From Candidatus Zixiibacteriota bacterium (GTDB lineage Bacteria > Zixibacteria > MSB-5A5 > GN15 > FEB-12), in contig DAOWMZ010000022.1 in NCBI GenBank assembly GCA_030642845.1, positions 1-12,120 of the forward strand: a DNA stretch of 12,120 bases, given 5' to 3'. The translations under genes were made by a program, and so were the position numbers. This document shows, in pieces, positions 11,476 through 12,120 of this stretch (positions are counted from its first letter, which is position 1; every line of letters begins with the position of its first letter). Below the pieces are notes generated by a model. It had not been told where the DNA came from and searched no databases. It worked only from the letters and a program-made list of their open reading frames with translations.

Positions 11476-12120
11476 ATGAGTATTTTCAAAGACGTCAAAG
11501 CACTGATTTCCGGTTTGGGAATTACAGGTAAGCATCTGGGCCGACATGCCATTACTATCCAGTATCCCGAAGAAAAATGGGAAATGCCTGAGAGATCGAG
11601 AGGGATAGTTGTTCTTCTGTCTGATTTGGAAACCGGCAAGCTCAATTGCACCGGCTGCATGCTTTGTGAAAAAGCCTGTCCGACAGCAGCAATTGATATT
11701 GATGCTCCTCGTGATCCGGAAACCAAAAAGCGGACAGTAAAAAAATTCACTGTTGATCACAGCTTGTGTTGTTTCTGTGGCTTATGTGAGGAAGCCTGTA
11801 ATTTTGCGGCAATTAAAATGGCCGGCAAATATGAATTCTCTACGGATAATAAAGATGATCTTTTCTGGGATATGGACAAACTCCAGGAAATGGGTCTGGA
11901 TGTAAAATATACCCCTAAACCCAAGAAGAAAAAAGCAACTCCCAAGAAAGATGCAAAGACTGGTGATAAAGAGAAATCGGCTCAGGCAGAAGCTAAGGTT
12001 GAAGAACCTGCAAAGCCAGAGGCAAAAGAAGAAGATCCAACTGTAGAAGTAAAAGAAGAAGCTCCATCTGTAGAAGCAAAAGAAGAAAATCTGCCTGTTG
12101 AAGATAAAAAAGAAACAAAA
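11476..12120 (+). CDS. nuoI: NADH-quinone oxidoreductase subunit I with long charged tail (partial)
   Basis: NuoI is the peripheral subunit carrying clusters N6a and N6b that lead electrons to NuoB. 215 residues are visible and the gene runs off the window. Start chosen at ATG 11476, two bases after the nuoH stop. An in-frame ATG at 11461 inside nuoH has no site. Ferredoxin-type Cys sets: CTGCMLCEKACP (Cys58/61/64/68) and CCFCGLCEEACN (Cys98/101/104/108). The second lacks the usual Pro after the last Cys. The family core ends near WDMDKLQEMG (131-140). After that comes a Lys-rich stretch (KPKKKKATPKK), then at least 40 residues rich in Glu, Lys, Pro, Ala and Val with nine-residue periodicity (see repeat). 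Ordinary NuoI proteins end soon after the core, so this tail is unusual. There is no ORF break or frameshift. Confidence 0.93.
   Translation, partial: MSIFKDVKALISGLGITGKHLGRHAITIQYPEEKWEMPERSRGIVVLLSDLETGKLNCTGCMLCEKACPTAAIDIDAPRDPETKKRTVKKFTVDHSLCCFCGLCEEACNFAAIKMAGKYEFSTDNKDDLFWDMDKLQEMGLDVKYTPKPKKKKATPKKDAKTGDKEKSAQAEAKVEEPAKPEAKEEDPTVEVKEEAPSVEAKEENLPVEDKKETK
12004..12111 (+). repeat. Four 9-residue degenerate repeats in the NuoI tail
   Basis: Consecutive 27-base units encode EPAKPEAKE, EDPTVEVKE, EAPSVEAKE and ENLPVEDKK. The second and third are close at the DNA level (GAAG.TCCA.CTGTAGAAG.AAAAGAA), suggesting recent tandem duplication. The repeat may continue beyond the window. Confidence 0.7.

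Noticed and set aside
11377..11760. Overlapping minus-strand ORFs across the nuoH/nuoI junction
   Set aside because: They oppose the conserved coding sequence of NuoH and the ferredoxin domain of NuoI and show no domain of their own.

Overview
The window looks like chromosomal DNA from an uncultivated, AT-leaning Gram-negative-type bacterium. The FCB superphylum or a nearby candidate division such as Zixibacteria is my best guess, and it is an inference. Supporting points are a short outer-membrane-like beta protein with a signal peptide, a LytR_C / RsfS / Rho cluster, a NuoA with the family form YECxEDPVG, separate nuoC and nuoD with nuoH directly after nuoD, and dense palindromic intergenic repeats. 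No phage, transposase, CRISPR, rRNA or tRNA gene is visible.

Layout. Bases 2-148 (+) are the 3' end of gcvH (glycine cleavage H protein). Bases 149-692 hold only two doubtful small membrane ORFs on the minus strand and a short repeat. Bases 693-2808 (-) are a tight cluster: LytR_C-domain membrane protein, rsfS (ribosome silencing factor), rho (termination factor). Bases 2946-3377 (-) encode a small secreted, beta-rich protein with its own good promoter. Bases 3528-4659 (-) are panD followed by a stand-alone GlmU-type uridylyltransferase. Bases 4816-5292 (-) are a Nudix hydrolase with its own promoter. Bases 5400-7405 (-) are a polytopic membrane protein followed by panC. Bases 7406-7972 are a divergent intergenic region packed with stem-loop repeats, followed by a candidate regulatory segment. 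Bases 7973-12120 (+) are a complex I operon, nuoA-B-C-D-H-I, which runs off the end.

How the genes work together. PanC and PanD supply the two late steps of pantothenate synthesis (beta-alanine formation, then condensation with pantoate). The GlmU-like enzyme would make UDP-GlcNAc for envelope synthesis, but it lacks the acetyltransferase half. RsfS and Rho act in translation and transcription control. The nuo genes encode the membrane/quinone-reducing core of complex I. The NADH-oxidising module (nuoE, F, G) is absent from its usual place between nuoD and nuoH.

Most notable: the missing EFG block; a long Lys/Glu/Pro/Ala-rich, 9-residue-periodic tail on NuoI; a perfect TGTGA-N6-TCACA dyad (CRP/FNR-family type) upstream of nuoA; and compound inverted repeats in the 7.4-7.75 kb intergenic region, one folding as a three-way junction. 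I see no convincing entirely new system; several of these points deserve a check.
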